Program-made: the position numbers and the translations under genes | Shown here: positions 6,698-9,244 of the stretch, piece by piece | How the letters are laid out: each line of letters opens with the position of its first letter | Numbering within the stretch: the first letter of the stretch is position 1 | Notes under the pieces: generated by a model | Seen by the model: the letters and a program-made list of their open reading frames with translations, nothing else | Told to the model about the DNA's origin: nothing | Database searches by the model: none | Source of the DNA: Bacteroidales bacterium | GTDB taxonomy: Bacteria; Bacteroidota; Bacteroidia; Bacteroidales; GCA-2748055 | Assembly (NCBI GenBank): GCA_024763595.1 | Contig: JANTFK010000096.1 | Coordinates: 1 to 9,244 of the forward strand | Length of the DNA stretch: 9,244 nucleotides | Reading direction: 5' to 3'

Positions 6698-8524
6698 TTA
6701 TTCATGCACCGGCTGGTCCTGTTTAACTCTTAAAAGAGCCATACCGAACCCCAGGTGTTCAAAATACTCAATTCTAAAATCGTAGTACCGCTCTTTCTCC
6801 AGTTCAATCCGGACTCCCTTAAACGAACCCGGCGGATGGTTTTCCCATGCATCAACGATCAGTTCATTGTCCAGATAGATTCTAAAACCATCATCTCCTT
6901 CCATGCCAATATCATAGGTTCCATCTTCCGGTACTTTTAGCAGGCCTTCCCACCTGACCGAGAATTCATCTGTATTGATTCCGGGGGCAGGTACTGAACC
7001 GGACCACCAGTAGAAGTTGATCTGCCTGTCAATTCTGGTAAAAGCCGGATCGCCGTTCAGATCCATATTGTTAAAATAGGCTGCTTCAAGCCCCTTTTTC
7101 ATTGATCTTGTATATAGAACGTTGGGTGGTGTTAAGGGATTCTCCACCTTTCTGTACTGAACATTTTTGACCGTTAAACCATCCACCCAATTAAGGTTCA
7201 TACCTCTGGCGGCACTGATATCTATGTTTTCCAGTGTAACGTTTTCGATTGGCGCCTGGCTGGTCCCCTGCATGTATACGGCTTCACCTCCGTTGATGCA
7301 GGTAATATTTCCGAAATAGAGGTTCCGGAATACCGGGTAAGCGTTCCCATGCTCCGATGCCATGAAGGCACCATAATTTGTTTCGATCCTGATGACCTCA
7401 TGCCTGATATCTTCCATGGTGATATTTTCGCAATAGATATTTTCAACGATACCGCCACGGGAGGCATTGCTTTTCAACCGGATACCTATTTCTGTCCCCC
7501 GGTACACACAGTCGTGCACATAAACGTCGCGAACATCGCCTGACATATCGCTTCCGATCACAAAGCCACCATGGCTTGTCAGGACGGTCACATGCCGTAT
7601 CACAATATTTTCGGTGGAACGACCAACCCGCCAGCCATCTTCATTGATCCCCGATTTCAGACATACACCATCATCCCCCACGCTCATACCGCAATACTCC
7701 ACCAATGCATTTCTTGTGGAGTTCAGGTTGACCCCATCCGTATTGGGGCCCCCGAACGTATTCAACTGCAATCCGCGTACGATCACATTCTCGCAATAGG
7801 TGATGTCAAAAGTCCAGAAAGGCCCCGGGGTACTGATGGTAAATCCCTCGAACAGCACATTTTTACATTCCACCGGGTTGATGAACTGCGGCCGGAGCCC
7901 GGCTTCAGGAGTGCCGGCAATGCGCTGTTCCGGTGAAATATCCTGAAGTACCTGGTTTTCATAGATATATTTGATGGTTTCCTCTCCCTTATTAACCCAT
8001 TTCCACCATTCATCCCCGTGTCCAAACAGTTTTCCGGGACCGGTTATGGCAATGTTATTACATTGACGGGCATAGATCAGGGGCGAGTAGTTATAAACTT
8101 CGAACCCGGCCCAGCGGGTAAATACCACAGGCAAATAATCGTCCGGATCGTCGCTGAAATGCAATTCCGCACCCTGTTCAAAGTGCAGGTTTACATTACT
8201 CTTTAAATGGATGGCCCCGGTGAACCATTTTCCGGCCGGTACCAGCACCATTCCACCTCCGGCAACAGAGCAGGCCCCGATGGCTTTTCTGAATGCGCTG
8301 GTATTCTTTCTCTTCCCGTCGCCTATGGCCCCGTAGTCAACAATATTAAAACTCCTGTCAGGAAAATGGGGTTTTTTCAATTGCGGCATAATAAATGGCG
8401 CTGTTACAGGCTCAATCTCTTCAGGTCTTCGGGTAGCTGCATTTATTGCCTGGCTGTCCTGGGCGTTTGCGCCTGTGACAACAAGTAACAACAGCACTGT
8501 ATCAATCACTGGTCTGAACATCAT
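6698..8524 (-). CDS. Secreted GH28 pectin hydrolase with C-terminal PA14 domain
   Basis: Predicted polygalacturonase-type hydrolase cutting alpha-1,4-galacturonide (or rhamnogalacturonan) linkages outside the cytoplasm. The 608-residue protein starts with a signal peptide: MMFRPVIDTVLLLLVVTGANA, likely cleaved near residue 21. A right-handed beta-helix of GH28 spans about 57-475. The catalytic set is intact: NTD at 261-263 (general acid/base region), DD at 284-285, TSHGG with H318, and RLK at 349-351. Residues about 478-603 form a PA14 domain (EAAYFN at the start; EGDDGFRIYLDNE at 542-554), probably carbohydrate binding. The layout resembles exo-acting bacterial GH28 proteins, but endo versus exo cannot be settled here. 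Its ATG shares one base with the stop of the upstream hydrolase gene (TGATG), so translation is probably coupled; a second ATG follows at once. It converges with the C1 operon. No TonB/SusC-SusD genes are in the window, so its place in a utilisation locus is unproven. Confidence 0.93.
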   Translation of the reverse strand: MMFRPVIDTVLLLLVVTGANAQDSQAINAATRRPEEIEPVTAPFIMPQLKKPHFPDRSFNIVDYGAIGDGKRKNTSAFRKAIGACSVAGGGMVLVPAGKWFTGAIHLKSNVNLHFEQGAELHFSDDPDDYLPVVFTRWAGFEVYNYSPLIYARQCNNIAITGPGKLFGHGDEWWKWVNKGEETIKYIYENQVLQDISPEQRIAGTPEAGLRPQFINPVECKNVLFEGFTISTPGPFWTFDITYCENVIVRGLQLNTFGGPNTDGVNLNSTRNALVEYCGMSVGDDGVCLKSGINEDGWRVGRSTENIVIRHVTVLTSHGGFVIGSDMSGDVRDVYVHDCVYRGTEIGIRLKSNASRGGIVENIYCENITMEDIRHEVIRIETNYGAFMASEHGNAYPVFRNLYFGNITCINGGEAVYMQGTSQAPIENVTLENIDISAARGMNLNWVDGLTVKNVQYRKVENPLTPPNVLYTRSMKKGLEAAYFNNMDLNGDPAFTRIDRQINFYWWSGSVPAPGINTDEFSVRWEGLLKVPEDGTYDIGMEGDDGFRIYLDNELIVDAWENHPPGSFKGVRIELEKERYYDFRIEYFEHLGFGMALLRVKQDQPVHE

Positions 8525-9244
8525 CAGCGATGTTGGGCTTCTGTTTTTTTAATTTGGTTACCCTGTGCATCCAATGGCTGTGTAATGGTAACTTTGTTCC
8601 CGAGTAGCGCTGCAAGATCGGGCAGGTCATAGGAGCGCAATGCGCCATGAACGGTATTGATCAACTGATTGTTTGTGGGTCGCTGAACTACGACATATTG
8701 CCACGAAGCCAGCGTCCGGTCCAGGTGCAAAGATTCCACAAGCTGCAGCTCCAGGGCTGCGGCATGCAAAGCGGGTACCCCCATATTGCCAGTTGCCCTG
8801 ATGGCTACCGGTCCGTTTTGCGTCTTTTCGGAGAGCCATCGGGCGCAGACAAGGATATCTTCTGCACGCATGCCCACATAAGAGCGTCCCAATACATATG
8901 CTTTATAATAATCTTCCCAGTCTCTTCCGGTCTGTTGTCCATAGTCTGATTGTTCGTTTTGCTGCGTCTCTCCATTGCCCCGCACATCAACCGCAAGCAC
9001 AATCCGCCCGGATCTCATCAGGCCCTTTGCTTCTCCGGCAACCGCTTTTTCACCATCCTCATGTAACATCAGCAGCGGTACCCCTTTCGCATTTGACGGC
9101 AGGTATAACACTGCTGTCAGCCATATCCCTGCTTCCGGGCGTGTGGTATAACGGGCGATAGTACCAAAATCTGTCTGTTCTGCCGGATGTTCCTCTGCCT
9201 GTGGAACCGGCAGTTCTTCAAGCGGTCTGATCCCGGCAATGGTA
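8524..9244 (-). CDS. Alpha/beta-hydrolase (acetyl esterase-like) protein, C-terminal part only, apparently degenerate
   Basis: The frame is open from the right window edge to the TGA at 8526-8524, giving 239 residues of a longer protein whose N-terminus lies outside. The fold is recognisable: LLMLHEDG (oxyanion-type strand/loop), VLAVDVRGNGET, AEDILVCARWL, then GNMGVPALHAAALE at the nucleophile elbow and SYDLPDLAALL near the end. The elbow lacks G-x-S-x-G: no serine stands in GNMG or just before it. The chain stops soon after the PLD segment without an obvious catalytic His. This looks like the inactive second half of a tandem-domain esterase of the acetylxylan/pectin esterase kind, whose active domain would lie upstream. 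GTG at 9111 is an internal codon, not the start, because the frame continues without a stop to the window edge. It is co-transcribed with, and overlaps by one base, the GH28 gene, which suggests a role in removing ester groups from pectin. That role is inference. Confidence 0.7.
   Translation of the reverse strand, partial: TIAGIRPLEELPVPQAEEHPAEQTDFGTIARYTTRPEAGIWLTAVLYLPSNAKGVPLLMLHEDGEKAVAGEAKGLMRSGRIVLAVDVRGNGETQQNEQSDYGQQTGRDWEDYYKAYVLGRSYVGMRAEDILVCARWLSEKTQNGPVAIRATGNMGVPALHAAALELQLVESLHLDRTLASWQYVVVQRPTNNQLINTVHGALRSYDLPDLAALLGNKVTITQPLDAQGNQIKKTEAQHR

Noticed and set aside
7571..7936. 121-codon plus-strand frame opposite the GH28 gene
   Set aside because: It is antisense to the catalytic beta-helix with its intact NTD/DD/RLK motifs; coding by chance from codon bias.
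1..9244. tRNA, rRNA, CRISPR array, transposase or attachment site
   Set aside because: Nearly all of the window is accounted for by the seven genes; the gaps are short and hold no repeat array, tRNA-like fold or transposase fragment.

Overview
The window reads as chromosomal DNA from an anaerobic Bacteroidota (Bacteroidales-like) bacterium. Three things point that way. Two upstream regions carry exact matches to the Bacteroidota -7 promoter element TAnnTTTG. Start codons mostly follow A/T-rich leaders without a good Shine-Dalgarno sequence. A secreted GH28 pectinase with a C-terminal PA14 domain sits beside the C1 genes. The lineage call is inference; there is no rRNA or other phylogenetic marker here.

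Layout. (1) Positions 1-1557, minus strand: a corrinoid-dependent methyl-transfer operon, with a 222-aa B12-binding corrinoid protein followed by the N-terminal 295 residues of a [2Fe-2S]/ASKHA corrinoid reductive activator that runs off the left edge. (2) Positions 1558-1697: an A/T-rich divergent control region with a -7 box, a pair of 11-bp direct repeats 20 bp apart, and a perfect 9-bp inverted repeat. (3) Positions 1698-2576, plus strand: a cupin/AraC-type regulator. (4) Positions 2683-6668, plus strand: a compact operon of formate-tetrahydrofolate ligase (fhs), a pterin-binding methyl-THF:corrinoid methyltransferase, and a MetV-MetF fusion methylene-THF reductase. (5) Positions 6698-9244, minus strand: a convergent operon with the C-terminal part of a degenerate alpha/beta-hydrolase protein and a secreted GH28 enzyme translationally coupled to it.

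How the genes fit together. The corrinoid protein, activator, methyltransferase, MetVF and Fhs are most of the tetrahydrofolate (methyl) branch of the Wood-Ljungdahl pathway plus a corrinoid methyl carrier. No CO dehydrogenase/acetyl-CoA synthase is visible. The arrangement therefore suggests a peripheral methyl-group pathway: a methyl donor charges the corrinoid protein, the methyl goes to THF, MetVF oxidises it to methylene-THF, and Fhs releases formate with ATP formation. FolD or an equivalent is needed from elsewhere, and so is the substrate-specific first methyltransferase, possibly just beyond the left edge. The reverse (reductive) direction cannot be excluded. The neighbouring pectin operon raises the possibility that the methyl donor is methanol or methoxyl groups from plant polysaccharide, but only adjacency supports this. 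The divergent AraC regulator is the obvious candidate to control one or both C1 operons.
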